Source of the DNA: Diabrotica undecimpunctata
Taxonomy: Eukaryota; Arthropoda; Insecta; Coleoptera; Chrysomelidae
NCBI RefSeq assembly: GCF_040954645.1
Contig: NC_092813.1
Span: 17,772,136 to 17,836,135 of the forward strand
Reading direction: 5' to 3'
Length of the DNA: 64,000 nt
The notes below the pieces were generated by a model. It was given only the letters and a program-made list of their open reading frames with translations. It ran no database searches and was not told where the DNA came from. The number at the start of each line of letters is the position of its first letter. The stretch's first letter is position 1. Of the stretch, positions 1 through 12,185 are shown piece after piece. A program made the position numbers and the translations under genes.

Positions 1-891
1 ATATACATTTTAAAATTTAGTTGGAAAGTTAAAATTTTGTTAGTAACATCTTTTCATGGTATGTTTGACTGATCCATAGAGAACAGAAAAAAAAAAACAA
101 AAATAGTGTGATTGAAAAGTAATTAGGAGTTCTTGCTATTATATTAATGGAAGTAGTATATTAAACCTGTCTTGATAGTATGCAACATGTTTTGTATGCA
201 GGTGTATTACGGTGTGTATATGTAAAAGTAAATCTTTATTTTATTTTTGATGTTTTGTCAGTAAGTAACAATAAATGTTGCTCAATTTATCTATGTCTGA
301 CTTTTTATTTATACAAGACGTATTAGATTTTATGAAACACATTTCCAAGAAAACACGTTTTGAATGGTTTTTTTCCTTAGCCAGAATACAGGAATCTTCG
401 AAATTAATGTATACACCAATAGCTTAGGTGTGAGAACTGGAATATAGGGTAGGCAACCATACGTTATTTTAGATTGTGGTAGCTCTGATGTGTTCTGTGT
501 CAATGTCTGTGTCAGTTGTCGGACCTCATTATTATGAAAATTTTGGTTGTCAGAAAATTGCAAAGGAAAAGGAGAACCAAAAATGGGTTTATTCAAAAGC
601 CCTGTAGGATAGGAGTTCTCTTGTAGTATAGATCTCAACTTTTTTAGTCCCTTGTCCCTGAACTCGATGTGTGATAAGTTGATAACCCTAGTTTTAAGGG
701 CCAAAACCAAATTTGTTTTCATCTTAGATGGATGTTGAGAATAAAAGTTTATGAAAGGGTTACTAAAACAAGATTTACGATACCACTCCGTCCTTAGTAT
801 GCCATCACTGCCACGATGTATAAGCATGTCTAAAAACGGAATCATATTATCAGCTTCCTTCTCAACCGTAAACTTTAAGTGTTCACACTGG
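1..891 (-). mobile_element. Inverted, 5'-truncated Penelope-like element fragment
   Basis: This stretch is the reverse complement of about 2445-3591 of the PLE that follows it, so the two lie tail-out around a junction near 891/892. Identity is high by eye; the first 60 bases mirror 3532-3591. Relative to the plus copy it lacks about 270 bp (plus-copy 2912-3181), replaced by roughly 10 bp of filler near 410-420. Inverted partial copies beside a PLE are a known outcome of PLE integration. The outer end lies before the window. Confidence 0.9.
330..845 (-). pseudogene. PLE reverse transcriptase C-terminal remnant
   Basis: A 171-residue open stretch begins at the RT thumb-like segment (IPFLDMLIHRG) and matches residues about 202-340 of the plus-strand PLE protein at 1881-3350. 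It contains no RT catalytic motif. The internal 270-bp deletion removes the linker and most of the GIY-YIG endonuclease, including its CxxC and YIG motifs, so it cannot make a working protein. The first methionine is internal to the ancestral protein, not a real start. Small differences from the plus copy are conservative, which suggests a young duplication. Confidence 0.85.
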
Positions 892-907
892 TTCTGCTAG
901 CGTAGAT

Positions 908-3350
908 TTCCTAAAACAATGGGCCAACTTTAACATCAAGCTTGCATCACTCAACAACAGAAGGATTTTCCTTCTAAAATGTAAAAAAATCTTTGTTTTC
1001 CTGTACACATAGAGAATGGAAAGTTTAACCTCAATAACTTGTTACATCATAAAGGAGGTAAATTAGGTAGTAAAATTCAAAACTTTAATTCAAATTTAAA
1101 AACTAAAATCTTAAACTTGGAAATTTCAGTAACAATAAATGATATTACATACATAGAAAAGAACGTACATCAATTTAAAAATATATTAGAGCAGCATTTA
1201 CCTACTCCTTTACTACAAGAATTCTATAGAAGAGAAAAAATCAAATACAATAAAGTTTTTTTCCAAATTAGAAATAACAATATCAAAAAATTTAACAAAA
1301 TAAAAGTAGAACAATTTTCAAAAATAACGCTCCAAGAAAAATGGTTCAAAAATCTAACTAACATCACTTTTCCTTATAATGTCAAAAAACTTTTGTCTTT
1401 GGGTCCAAAATTTGGCCTATTCCCTAGTGCTAGAGATTTTAAAATGTCTTCTCTTCTCTCAGATATTGAGATTCTTATTTCTGGTCTAGAACCCCAAGAG
1501 AAGGACATCTTGAGATCTTAAAGCACTAATGTTATTACTAACTTTCTACACAAAACAAGTAAAGAAGGACACTTTTTGAATACAATATACAATGAGTGCA
1601 AACAATTTTTAAAATCACATCCAAAAATTTACATTGTTAGAAGTGACAAGGGAAATGTAACAGTGACAATGTATAAGAATGATTACATTGAAAAAAGCAA
1701 TAGTTTACTAAATGACACAAAAAGTTACATCAAACTTAAGAACAGTCCAGTGTGCACCCTCCAACAAAAGGCAAACAAGCTGGTTTCGGATTTAGCTTCT
1801 TCCAAATCCATAACAACAGAAGTTGCAAAATCTTTGAAAATTTACAATGCAGTTGCACCCAGGTTTTATAACTTCCTAAAGTGCACAAACCCACTTTTTC
1901 AATGAGGCCTATTGTCTCTTCCATTGATGCTCCTAATAGAAAACTTGCTAAACATTTTACAGATATCCTCACAATTTCCTACAACGAATCCAATGAATTT
2001 TATATTAGAGATTCTTTCACATTTAGCAGCTTCATTAATAATGTTAAAGTTCCGAATAACTATATACTAATTAGTTTAGATGTTGTGTCACTATTTACAA
2101 ACCTACCACTAGATGCTATTCTCAACAGCATCAAAAATAACTGGAACAGCATCTCTCTGTATATCAAGATCAGTTTAGATGATTTCTTAAGAATTTTAAC
2201 ATTCATTTTTGACTCTATCATCTTTTTGTTTAATGGTAATTTTTTTAAACAAATTTTTGGCACTTCAATGGGCAGCAAAATATCCCCCATACTATGTAAC
2301 TTTGTATTGGATGAACTTATAAGAACATGTAAGGAAAAGATACCTTTTCACATACCTTTTATCAAACGATATGTAGATGATTTGATCTTATCGATCCCTG
2401 AAAACAAAGTAACTGATGTTCTAAACACTTTTAACGCCCAGTGTGAACACTTAAAGTTTACGGTTGAGAGGGAAGCTGATAATATGATTCCGTTTTTAGA
2501 CATGCTTATACATCGTGGCAGTGGTGGCATGCTAAGGACGGAGTGGTATCGTAAACCTTGTTTTAGTAACAGTTTCATAAACTTTTATTCTCAACATCCA
2601 TCTAAGATGAAAACAAATTTGGTTTTGGCCCTTAAAACTAGGGTTATCAACTTATCACACATCGAGTTCAGGGACAAGGGACTAAGAAAGTTGAGATCTA
2701 TACTACAAGAGAACTCATATCCTACAGGGCTTTTGAATAAACTCATTTTTGGTTCTCCTTTTCCTTTGAAATTTTCTGACAACCAAAATTTTCATAATAA
2801 TGAGGTCCGACAACTGACACAGACATTGACACAGAACACATCAGAGCTACCACAATCTAAAATAACGTATGGTTGCCTACCCTATATTCCAGTTCTCACA
2901 CCTAAGCTATTGAACATTTTCAAAAATGTTAGTGGCTTAAAAATTGCAACTAAGAATGTGAAAACAGTGTCGAAGTTGTACATAAAGACAAAGGATTCTT
3001 TCACAATACAGGAGTCATCGAATGTTGTTTATTCTATACCGTGTGCCAATTGTAAAAAAGTGTATATCGGAGAATCATCTCGTAATTTTCACAATAGAGT
3101 AATATCACATCGCAGCGACATAAAAACCAAAAAGATAAACGCATGTGCGCTCACAGAACATGCATTAACTTTAAAACATGAATTTAATTTCGAAGATTCC
3201 TGTATTGTGTCTAAGGAAAAAAACCATTCAAAATGTGTTTTCTTGGAAATATGTTTCAAAAAATCTAATACGTCTTGTATAAATAAAAAGTCAGACATAG
3301 ATAAATTGAGCAACATTTATTGTTACTTACTGACAAAACATCAAAAATAA
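908..3350 (+). pseudogene. Penelope-like RT-GIY-YIG polyprotein, broken
   Basis: Reverse transcriptase with a C-terminal GIY-YIG endonuclease, the PLE architecture. Reading runs through four pieces: about 908-1010, 1039-1521, 1576-1905 and 1881-3350. Lesions are a frame change near 1010-1039, an in-frame TAA at 1519-1521, and a frameshift near 1870-1880 at the LPKVHKP motif. In the last piece (489 residues) RT motif A has its Asp at 67 (LDVVSLFTN), motif B is GTSMGSKISP at 127-136, and the catalytic YVDD box is at 164-167. The endonuclease follows with C388-x2-C391, YIGES at 395-399, R401 and H410. The neighbouring minus-strand PLE at 4438-6869 gives the intact N-terminal alignment (KQWA, LNNRRIFLL). 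Class is certain; PLE subfamily is not. Confidence 0.92.
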
Positions 3351-3736
3351 AATAAAGATTTACTTTTACATATACACACCGTAATACACCTGCATACAAA
3401 ACATGTTGCATACTATCAAGATAGGTTTAATATACTACTTCCATTAATATAATAGCAAGAACTCCTAATTACTTTTTAATCACACTATTTTTGTTTTTTT
3501 TTCTGTTCTCTATGGATCAGTCAAACACACCATGAAAAGATGTTACTAACAAAATTTTAACTTTCCAACTAAATTTTAAAATGTATATTGTTCATTATTT
3601 TAAATGTTATATTTTATATGTGTGTTTTTAATGTTGAGTGTCGTAGCTCTGCAAAAATAAATTCAACGACTAGTAAGTTGTAATGACAATTTGAGATATG
3701 TTGTAAATATTTACACTTTCTTCTAATTACAGTGTC

Positions 3737-3764
3737 TTGAAGAAGGAATAAAAGAATTCCAAAA
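3737..3764 (+). ncRNA. Degenerate hammerhead-ribozyme-like motif in PLE 3' end
   Basis: TTGAAGA at 3737-3743 resembles the hammerhead CUGANGA box with C3 changed to U. It is followed by a GGAAT/ATTCC stem (3745-3749 with 3756-3760) and an A-run where GAAA is expected. PLE pseudo-LTRs are known to carry type I hammerheads. Core changes and the lack of a visible stem III suggest it is inactive. Confidence 0.3.
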
Positions 3765-3844
3765 GCTCGACCAAAAGTCAAAAGAGTGTTTCTATAACAT
3801 CCCGGCCAAACCTACTGACTGCAGCCCTAATAAACTGCGTTGTT

Positions 3845-4025
<181 letters not shown>

Positions 4026-4084
4026 GAAATATCGGGTATGTGGTCTATATTAAATAAAAATCTTTGTTTTTTCTAAAGCTCAAT

Positions 4085-4114
4085 ATTTCGCCATTTATTT
4101 AATAGCTTCATCGG
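4085..4114 (-). ncRNA. Hammerhead-like motif in PLE pseudo-LTR
   Basis: On the minus strand CCGATGA (4108-4114; consensus CUGANGA with U4 to C) is followed by one unpaired A, a 6-bp stem GCTATT/AATGGC with one G-U pair, and GAAAT. That is the hammerhead core order, 3' of the PLE coding region, where PLE ribozymes occur. The U4 change, the bulge and the missing stem III argue for a decayed ribozyme. Confidence 0.4.
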
Positions 4115-4437
4115 GAGTAACTGTAAAAAACAAACATTTCAAAAACACTGACGTACACTTAGATTTACAATACTTACAGAAATTAAAAGATTATACACAT
4201 AAATAAAATTGAATTATAAAATAACATTATTGTTGATGAAACTGTACATTTAATAAAATGCATGTTAAAATTTAAAATATCTTTGAGCACGTTCGTTAAC
4301 AATAAATAAGATGGAACAAGTAAAAATTATTTCAAAATGCAAAAAATAACAATGTAAGAAAACATTAGAGGAATAGTATTTCTTTAATTCATCATTAAGG
4401 CTAGTTAGTATGATTAATCATTAAGGTGAGTGTAGTT

Positions 4438-6869
4438 TTAAATTTTGTTTAATATATTGCAATATATGTTGCTTAATTGCCCCGTGTCTGTTTTATAATT
4501 TAAAGTTTGTTTATTTTTGTTAATGTGGTACATCTCCAAAAATAACCTATTTTTGTAATTTTCAGTCTGTGCCAAAATACGAGCATTGTTGTAGTCTAAC
4601 AGATGACCGGTGTTTTTGTAGTGCTCGACAACTGCGCAAGAATTTTTTCCTAAGCGGCAATCACTTTTATGCTGTGTGATACGTTGTTTTAGCCACTGCG
4701 ATGTATGGCCAATGTAGCTTTACTCACATCCTAGACACGGTATTTCATATACCACATTACTCCTATATAAGGTTGGTACTGGGTCTTTAATTTTAGAAAA
4801 AAGTTGTTTGCTATTTATGGTATTGTATTTAGCTATATTAATATTGGAAACATCTTTAAATATGGATACGACAGACTGAGTTAGACGGTTAATAAAGGGG
4901 AGTTTTTTGTATTTGATTGACTCATTGTTAGAGTCAAGGACAGGACCATCATAGAAATTACTGCTGTAAATGAGTTTTTTTAAAATATGTTTAGGATAGC
5001 CGTTGTTTAGAAAAATTTTGTATAATATGTCCAGTTTTTTTTTGTAACAAATTATCATCAACAATGGATATTACCCTGTTTTTCATACCCAATACTGTAT
5101 TGGTGGTGTGGTTTGAAAAGTAATTCATATACCTTCCCGATGCTGTTGGCTTTTGGTACCAATCCAATGGCAGAATATTGTCATTTGTTCTTATTACCTT
5201 TGTGTCTAAAAATGGTATACTAAGATCTGTCTCGGTTTCAATTGTAAACTGAAGATGTTCATTAAATGAATTAAAAATGTTTAATGTGGTATTGATGCGA
5301 TAAGATGGAACTGCACATATGATGTCATCGACATATTTATATATAAATGGTAATTCGAAAAGTAATTGTGTGATCACATTGTCTAAGAGATGATCAGTTA
5401 CAATAGTAGCAAGGATGGGACTAATCGGGGAACCCATAGGTGTTCCAAAAATTTGGGAGTAAAATTTTTCATTGAAACTGAAATAAGTGTTATTAAAAAT
5501 GAACCTGAGAATTAGTAAAAAATTACCTTTAGATAATGTAGGGTAGTCTTTTATAAGGTTCCAATTTGATTCTATAATGTCCGTGACCATATTTAATGGA
5601 ATGTTTGTAAATAAAGAAACCACATCCAAAAAAAATCAAAACATAATCTTTTTGTAACCGCATTCCCCTAACAGCATCGACAAAGGTAAATGTGTCCTTA
5701 GAATTATAATTATTGCGATATTCAAAGGCATCATTTAATATATCAGCAAGAAATTTAGAAATGTTGTACGTAGTGGACTTTAAAGAACTTACAATAGGCC
5801 CGAGAGGAACGTCCAATTTATGGATTTTAGGCAAACAATAAAGTTTAGGAGAACATGAGTCATAGATTGTTAACTTTTTTGCAAATTGTTCAGTAAGTTG
5901 ATGTTGGTTTTTTAATGTTTTTATTAAGTCATTATATTTTTTCTGTATCACTGTAGTAGGGTCTTTGTCCAAACGAATATATGTCGATCTGTCGTTTAAC
6001 AACGTTAATGTTTTGTCGATATAATCCTGTTTGTTTATAGCTACCGTACATCCACCTTTGTCAGATTGGAAAATATATATGTCTGAATGCAACTTCAAAT
6101 ATTTTTGAACATATTTAAACGTTTTGTTTAATGTTGTGGGGGGTTTAGATGTTGAATTGTGTAGATAATTAGTTACTACATTTGTTACTTGTGCCCTAAG
6201 TAGATCCTTGGATTCAACTGTCACCTCATCGATGATATTTTCTACATCTGCTAAAAAAATATCTAACTTAAAATCTAGGGGTGTACACTCAACACTAAAT
6301 TTCGGACTAAGAGAAAGAAAATCAGACACTTCTTTTGACAGAAAGTCAACGCTCGACAAGTTTTTAAACCATTTGTCATTGTTTAAAAATAAGTGGTTAG
6401 AAAATAAGTTATTAGTTAGATGTTCAAACTTTTTTATGTTAGTAAGCTTAACTTGGTTGAAAACATTGGAAAGACTATTTTTTAACCTTTGTTCATATTC
6501 AGTTAATATGTTGTTAGGAACAAATTGTTGTAACTCACACTTAATTTTATTAATATCACTTTTCGCATTTGAGACATTAATAAAAGTTATTTTTATTTCT
6601 AAATTCAATGTTTTCTTATGGATCTCATTATTGAATTTATCTACCTTATTATTTAAAAAATTGTCATTACCTGCGTATAATAAGCTTCTTAGATTAAAAA
6701 CACTGTTACGAACGTGCTCAGGTGTAACATTAGATGTTCTACAACGTAATAAAAAAATTCTCCTATTATTCAATTTTGCTATCCTTATGTTTAACTTCGC
6801 CCATTGTTTCATTAAAGTTGTAATGTTTGTTTCATATATTTGGCTGATCTCTTGATAAAAACCCATCAT
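4438..6869 (-). pseudogene. Penelope-like RT-GIY-YIG polyprotein, broken
   Basis: The likely start is the double Met at 6869 (MMGFYQEI), about 20 residues before the conserved KQWAKLNIR block. RT motif B is GSPISPILAT and the catalytic box is IYKYVDDIICAV. Three lesions are visible: a one-base slip in an A8 run at 5628-5635 just before the motif A region (DVVSLFTN), a slip in a T9 run at 5035-5043, and an in-frame TAA right after the endonuclease CLGCE motif near 4717-4720. Downstream of that stop the GIY-YIG domain stays open (SYIGHT, then R and H residues) to a natural TAA at 4438-4440. All lesions are small, two in homopolymers, so decay looks recent; assembly error at the homopolymers is possible. 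Confidence 0.9.
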
Positions 6870-6940
6870 AAAATATTTTTAATTTTTTTTTAATTTTTAA
6901 TTTTTAATTTTAATATAATTTTTGGTCGAAATAATCACGT

Positions 6941-6943
<3 letters not shown>

Positions 6944-7003
<60 letters not shown>
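6944..7003. repeat. (TA)n microsatellite
   Basis: 60 bp of uninterrupted TA between the second PLE and the RTE fragment at 7004. Confidence 0.98.
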
Positions 7004-7006
<3 letters not shown>

Positions 7007-7874
7007 CTGCAACCTTAGAAAATATCTTCCGGAAATTAGACTGGAACAACCAAGGTCTATGTATAGATGGAGAATACCTAAACCATCTTAGATACGCTGA
7101 TGGCATCATTCTAATTGCTAGAAGTCCTGAAGAATTACAACTACAAATTAATGACCTTAATACAGCCAGCAATGAGGTAGGCCTAAAAATGAACCTAGCA
7201 AAGACTAAAATAATGTGCAATGATCTGATCGCCAACCTGGAAATAAAAATTAATGAAACCTCGCTAGAAGTAGTAGACGAATACATATACCTGGGACAGC
7301 TCATACATAAATCAGGATCACTACTTCCGGAAATCAACAGACGAATAAAACAAGCGTGGTCAGCATTCGGAAGAAATTCCATAGTCTTCTAGTCCAAAAT
7401 GCCACTATACCTCAATAAGAGAGTATTTGATCAAAGAGCAATGGAAAGATGTATGCTAGGGATAACAAAGAGGGATCGTAAAAGAATTGAATGGATACGG
7501 AGGCAAACCCAGGTGACTGATGTAATCCAAAGAATAAAATCCCTGAAATGGCAATGGGCAGGACATATAGCAAGAAGAACAGACAACAGATGGACCACTA
7601 GAACAACTATGTGGTACCCCAGGAACGCTAAGAGACCAAAGAGGCGCCCGAATCTTAGATGGGATTATGATATAAGAAAATTAACAGGACCAACGTGGTC
7701 TCGAAAATAGCACAAGATAAAAAAATATGGGAGCAAATGAGCGCAAATTACAAGAACAACGAATAACTAAGACATCGTCGAATAATAATAAGAACATAGA
7801 ATAACATTGAAATAAGGGAGGCTGCACCGTAATTGGAAACATTTGATAAAGCTGCACATGATGATGATGATGAT
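7004..7874 (+). pseudogene. RTE-type reverse transcriptase fragment with ATG-repeat tail
   Basis: A 5'-truncated non-LTR retrotransposon. The frame from 7004 to 7710 holds the RT palm end (LNHLRYADGIILIARSPEEL) and thumb (EYIYLGQLIHKSGSL, EINRRIKQAWSAFG), then the C-terminal RTE block (ERCMLGITKRDRKRIEWIR, WQWAGHIARR). The catalytic YADD has become YADG. An in-frame TAG lies at 7390-7392, and about 25 residues are missing between RVFDQ and RAMERCML, where RTE proteins have a YG.ETWT block. The element ends in an (ATG)n tail at 7858-7874, as RTE/BovB elements often end in short tandem repeats. Clade call rests on these motifs only. Confidence 0.8.
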
Positions 7875-8734
7875 TTGCAATAAATGTATGGCGTATCCAT
7901 TTGGGCCTTTCAAATATGGCAAAGAGAATAGTTTTACGTATCGATTGAAAGCAGCGTTGCCGAAAATATTGATTAGAAAAGAATACTAAAGCAGAAATAA
8001 AATCCTAACAAATCGAATTCGTTGTTTGTACACCACAATACAAAGAATTTGATCGTAAATTCATGTAACAGATGTTGCATTCTTTCACGACCACTATTTT
8101 CGAGCACTAGTTTCAATGATATATTCCCACTCCAAGCACACTCCCATTCACACGTTCTCAGCTTCTTCTTTATCGTGATAAATCACTCGCAAATCTCACT
8201 TCTGCGTGTTTTATGTGAAATATCCTTTCAATATTTCCTTTTTTATGGTTTTTTTGCTGTAAACATGCACACATACAAAAGCTATATAGGACCGACATTT
8301 CTAGTAATGGTAAACATAAACTTAAATTTATTAATTCATTTTACTTCTATACTTCTGAATGTAATAATTAAAATTTTATTTTTCTAATTTATTTTTAGTT
8401 TGATATAAAACAGAAAGAAATTCACTTGTTTTTCCTGCATTGAGCTAATTTTATAAAAATATATTTATTGCATATTCAAATCACTTTTTTTTGTTTTTCT
8501 TAAGTGGCATTAGGGAGGAATCCCATGCAGCCAAAGTCATTAATTATATTATTTTAATAAAAAGATTTTACAGGGATTACACTCTTCTAGCCCAGGACAT
8601 CAGGGCATTTTTGTGTTGACAACACAAGGTAGACCTCGGATGGTGTGGGTATAAACATTTAGGAGAAACATGAGGAGTAAAATAAAAATGACTTATAGTT
8701 GAATTTTCGCTTAAAAGATCTTGGTTTGCTTACA
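7875..8734. other. No recognisable gene
   Basis: AT-rich sequence with scattered stops in all frames. A 121-residue frame at 8022-8387 shows only hydrophobic, low-complexity content and no family signature. I see no repeat shared with the rest of the window. Confidence 0.6.
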
Positions 8735-9245
8735 AAATCCAACTCGTGCAAAAATTAAAACTACACGATCAACTAGCAACGCGTAGATTCTGTGAATGGG
8801 CCCAACGGGATTGTTTAGCGATGAAGCTCACTTTTGGTTGAATGGCTGTGTCAGCAAATAAAAATGCCGTATTTGGAGTGAAGATAATCCTCAAGTGTAT
8901 GTTGAGGCACAATTACATCCATAAAACTGACTGTTTGGTTTGCTTTATGAGCTGGTGGAATCATTGGTCTCTATTTCTTCAAAAATGATTCTAGCCAGAA
9001 TGTTACAGTCAATGGTAACGGCTGTAGAGCCATGATTACTGACTTTTTTATTCCTTATTTGAAAAACCATGATGTGCAGGAGCTGGGGTTTTAACAAGGC
9101 GAGGCGATATGTCACACAGCTCGTGTCACAATTGATTTATGAAAGAAACGTTTGGTAACCGCATAATTTTACGTTTCGGATCCGTGAAGTGGTCTCCAAG
9201 ATCGTGCGATTTAACACCGCCAGACTATTTTCTGTAGGGTTAGAT
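8735..9245 (+). pseudogene. Decayed mariner/Tc1-like transposase
   Basis: Translating across frameshifts gives the common insect mariner-type DDE series: LFSDEAHFWLNG near 8812, CRIWSEDNPQVYVE, then after a frameshift near 8920 TVWFAL.AGGIIGLYFFKN, VTVNG, ITDFFIPYL and HDVQEL. The second catalytic block, normally a QQDGA motif, reads QGEA, so that Asp is lost, and many stops interrupt the frame. Terminal repeats were not found. The call is secure at superfamily level from the order of motifs; the family within Tc1/mariner is not determined. Confidence 0.75.
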
Positions 9246-9249
9246 CTTT

Positions 9250-10234
9250 GTAATCATATTTGTTGTACCAAGGATTTCTTCTCAATTTTTTTTCTGTTTT
9301 TGTATATCTACTTGGATTTGTAAAATAGTACTCTTGCCAAAAGTATCTTTACTTCTTCAACATTTTTTGTCTTGATAAATTTATATGTTCTTCTATTGAC
9401 TTACAATTTATATCTTCTTACATTTGTATGTTTTCTTTGGCAATATTATCTGCGACTTCATTTTTTGTTATACCTGCGTGTGATTTGACCCAGTAGAATT
9501 TAAAAAAATTATTAATTTTATTAAATATTATTAAGATCTTGTAAAGTTTTAGGTATATTTTTAATTTTAAATATAATGTGATTGGATGTATTGGAATTCA
9601 AATTTTTTAAAACTGAAAGCGAGTCTATAAAAATAATGGCATTTTTTGTATTGCTCTAGCTTCAGTTGTAAACGCGCAACCTGTGCCATCAGTATTTTTT
9701 GACCCATCGGTATAAATTGAGTGACATTTTTGATATTCTGCCAAAATTTGGCGTATAACTGTATTATTATATGATGCTAATTCAGAGTAATCAGGAATAT
9801 TTACACCACGTAGAACAAATTAGCTAATGTAATCGAATTATATTTGTGTTGTTTAGAGCGGAGTTACACTTCTTAGTCCTTCGTAAATAGGAGGAGAGTT
9901 TTTGATTCTCCAGAAAGGATTAGTTAAATCATATTCTATTAATGATGATATGTGATCCTGTCGTTTGTAATTTAACCATCATTTTTTCTGCTATAAATGA
10001 TTTTCTGAGTCCTAAGGGAGGTTCGTTGGATTCCGCTCTTAGGCGTTCGAGAGGTGTGGATTTCATTGCTCCCATACACATTCTTAGTGCTGTGTTTTGT
10101 ATAATATCCAGTTTACGTACGTTAGTTTTATTAACTGTTCCATAAAGTGTACAACCATAATCAATTATTGATCTTATATACGCTCTATAAAAAAGTACTG
10201 TTGTTTGGGCATCCGCTCCACACCAAGTTTGCAA
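9250..10234 (-). pseudogene. I-type non-LTR retrotransposon: RT end plus RNase H
   Basis: On the minus strand 10234-9929 reads through the RT C-terminal region (YRAYIRSIIDYGCTLYG, KLDIIQNTALRMCMGAM, RAESNEPPLGLR). This is followed, in other frames, by RNase H blocks: IYTDGSKNTDGTGCAF near 9720-9655 and FYWVKSHAGITKNEVAD near 9500-9430. RT followed by RNase H is the arrangement of I, Nimb and R1 elements, not of Jockey. Frames are broken several times and the 5' part is missing. It resembles, but is not the same family as, the full element at 26689-32218. Confidence 0.8.
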
Positions 10235-10639
10235 TGGATTTTAGAAAATTCAAACCTTAATTAATTAAGCTTAATTTCTTTAAAAAATCAAATCTGATGT
10301 GTTTATAACAAATAAGAATTAAAATTGGTGCCATTCAATAGCCATAGGCCTATATTTTATGATGATATAATTTTTATTTTTAAGAAACCGTTATTTATAG
10401 TCAAAAAATATGACTAAAGTTGACTGTTTTTTCGAGTAGTCGAATCGTCTCGGTTTTCACTGGTTCTCCTATTGGCCTGGGGCACTTCAACATTGGCGAT
10501 ATTTTCTTTTTGGCTGCGATTTAAACTTAGTGACTATAAACAATTCTATTTCGATTGCTCTTAATCATCTTTATTTTACGTGATATATTTTTTTTATATT
10601 AAATAGTAAATATTTATATTTACTTTATTCTATAACGTG

Positions 10640-10840
10640 TATTTATCGTTAAAAAGTATCGTTAAAAAATAAATAACTTTTAAAATGTCACACGATACCA
10701 CTTTTTATTTAAGATTCCGAGCGTTTTTTTATCATTATTATTTTTTTTTATGAATAAAAAGAAAACCTGGGTGGATAGTTTTTGGTGGACCACCATATAT
10801 ATGGTTGTTACGACGTTCATTTGTTTTATTAGCTTTAGGT
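10640..10840 (+). repeat. Dispersed repeat, copy 1
   Basis: Matches 24740-24970 by eye: both hold a block around AACTTTTA, ACACGATACCACTTT, an AATAAAAAGAAAA run and a block around CCATATATAT ending GTTACGACGTTCAT or GTTACAACGTCCAT. No coding content. The second copy has about 60 extra bases in the middle. Confidence 0.65.
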
Positions 10841-11655
10841 ACTAGCTGCTTTTATTTTTTTTTAATAATATCAAAACAAAAAAAAATCAAAAAGTGTGGA
10901 TCACATCGAAACCAGCTGGTGTTTATATTATTGCACATGTTTTCCTAACTAGTTATTATATAATAAATCTTATCCCGTGATATCAGTACCCACGACGAAA
11001 AGAAAAATGACCTGATATAAGTATTAAACGAAATGAAAATAGTGTCGACGGTTTATAAGATAAGCACCAACGCCCTCACGAAGCTCAACATTTCAACAGT
11101 CAAGAGTTGGATCGATTCTTACTGCTGTAATTTTTTTTTTGTTTTTGAATTTAATTATATATCATAAAGTGTGATGATTTTAGGATCCTGTATTTTTTTA
11201 AATGTGAACTGTTTGGTTATTATTGAAATTTATAAATTTTATAAGTATTTAAGGGATGTTGAAAAAATTGTAGACCTACGATAAATAGAAAAGAAAGTTA
11301 CGATTTGGAAGGAGTGTTGAGAAAAAATATATCATTCAATTGTAAATAAATGTAGCAGTTGACTATCTAATCCATTACTTCTGCCATCCATCACTTTATG
11401 CGACTTTTTGTTCTGGATTTAAGAAAATTGTGTTTCATTGTTTCTTTGTTCGCGGTACAAAGTCTGGAATTACATAATATTTTGTTTATTTTGAAAAAAG
11501 AGACGATTTCTTTTCAAAGTAAAAATAAGCAGTATTTGATATTTCATTTGTTTACCGAATAATATACATGGAGTTTCGTTAGTATGTTTTTTAAAAGTTT
11601 AAAGGAAGATAATAGCCAGGCTTACAAATAACCACTAATATGAAATATTTATTAA
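10841..11655. other. No recognisable gene
   Basis: AT-rich intergenic-type sequence with no frame, tandem repeat or terminal repeat I can support. Confidence 0.5.
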
Positions 11656-11659
11656 ATAC

Positions 11660-11845
11660 AGGGTACATCTAGGTATTTGCTAACTGCATCATCATTCATG
11701 TTTTGACCTAAATTTGAAGTAAATATATTTTCTAAATATTCTGCAAATAAATTGACTTTTTCATTGTCAATCAGCGCCCAATTTCTATCAGGTTTTCTTA
11801 TAGGAGAAATTATTGTCAGTTTCCTGAATTTTTTAGTTGCTCTTT
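11660..11845 (-). pseudogene. Jockey-type ORF2 fragment (EN-RT linker)
   Basis: The minus strand reads without a stop for about 62 codons: KKFRKLTIISPIRKPDRNWA, then NEKVNLFAEYLENIFTSNL. This matches the segment between endonuclease and RT in Jockey elements, which characteristically reads P-[LI]...RPDG.WA..D.EKAE.FA.HL...F. No RT motif follows, because the fragment stops near the P of the next block. Confidence 0.65.
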
Positions 11846-12029
11846 ATGTAGAGTGGTCATCTGGAGAGAGATTGTTAATATAGAAATTTAAGGTGTCATT
11901 ACGAGCTTGATTTGGCTGAAGTAAGACTTCTAAGAAGAGGAAAAAGTAAAAATTCAGGATAAAAAAATCTTCGAAAGCTCTCGACTGGCTTGATTGGAGG
12001 TGTCAGTTAATAATAGAAAAATGGTAAAA

Positions 12030-12185
12030 TATATAATAATTCCTGCAACAAATTGTAATTATGAGAGAACTTTTTCTAAGCTGAGCATAATAAAATCGAT
12101 ACTTCGGTCAACAATGCAACAAGACCGTTTGGAGCATCTAATGGTTCCCTTTTGTTGAACAAGAACTTGCTGTATATTATATAGA
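12030..12185 (+). pseudogene. hAT transposase dimerisation-domain remnant
   Basis: A short frame reads IPATNCNYERTFSKLSIIKS, then LRSTMQQDRLEHLM. This is the C-terminal hAT dimerisation signature of ZMYM1-like transposases (ERTFSKL.IIK...RS.M.Q.RL). A frameshift follows at about 12155. It is unrelated in subfamily to the hAT at 17053-19949. No terminal repeats are visible. Confidence 0.7.

Larger units (their letters stand above)
892..3840 (+). mobile_element. Penelope-like element, near full length
   Basis: The element starts directly after the inverted fragment with the N-terminal coding region and ends in an AT-rich 3' region that runs into a (TA)n tract at 3847. It codes for one RT plus GIY-YIG protein, now broken. 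The 3' untranslated part (3351-3840) contains a degenerate hammerhead-like motif, as expected for a PLE pseudo-LTR. I could not define target-site duplications. Confidence 0.85.

Noticed and set aside
6208..6855. 215-residue plus-strand frame
   Set aside because: It lies opposite the second PLE coding region, whose homology is clear; the plus reading has no family signature.
8022..8387. 121-residue plus-strand frame
   Set aside because: Hydrophobic, low-complexity, no motif, no second copy; chance frame in AT-rich DNA.
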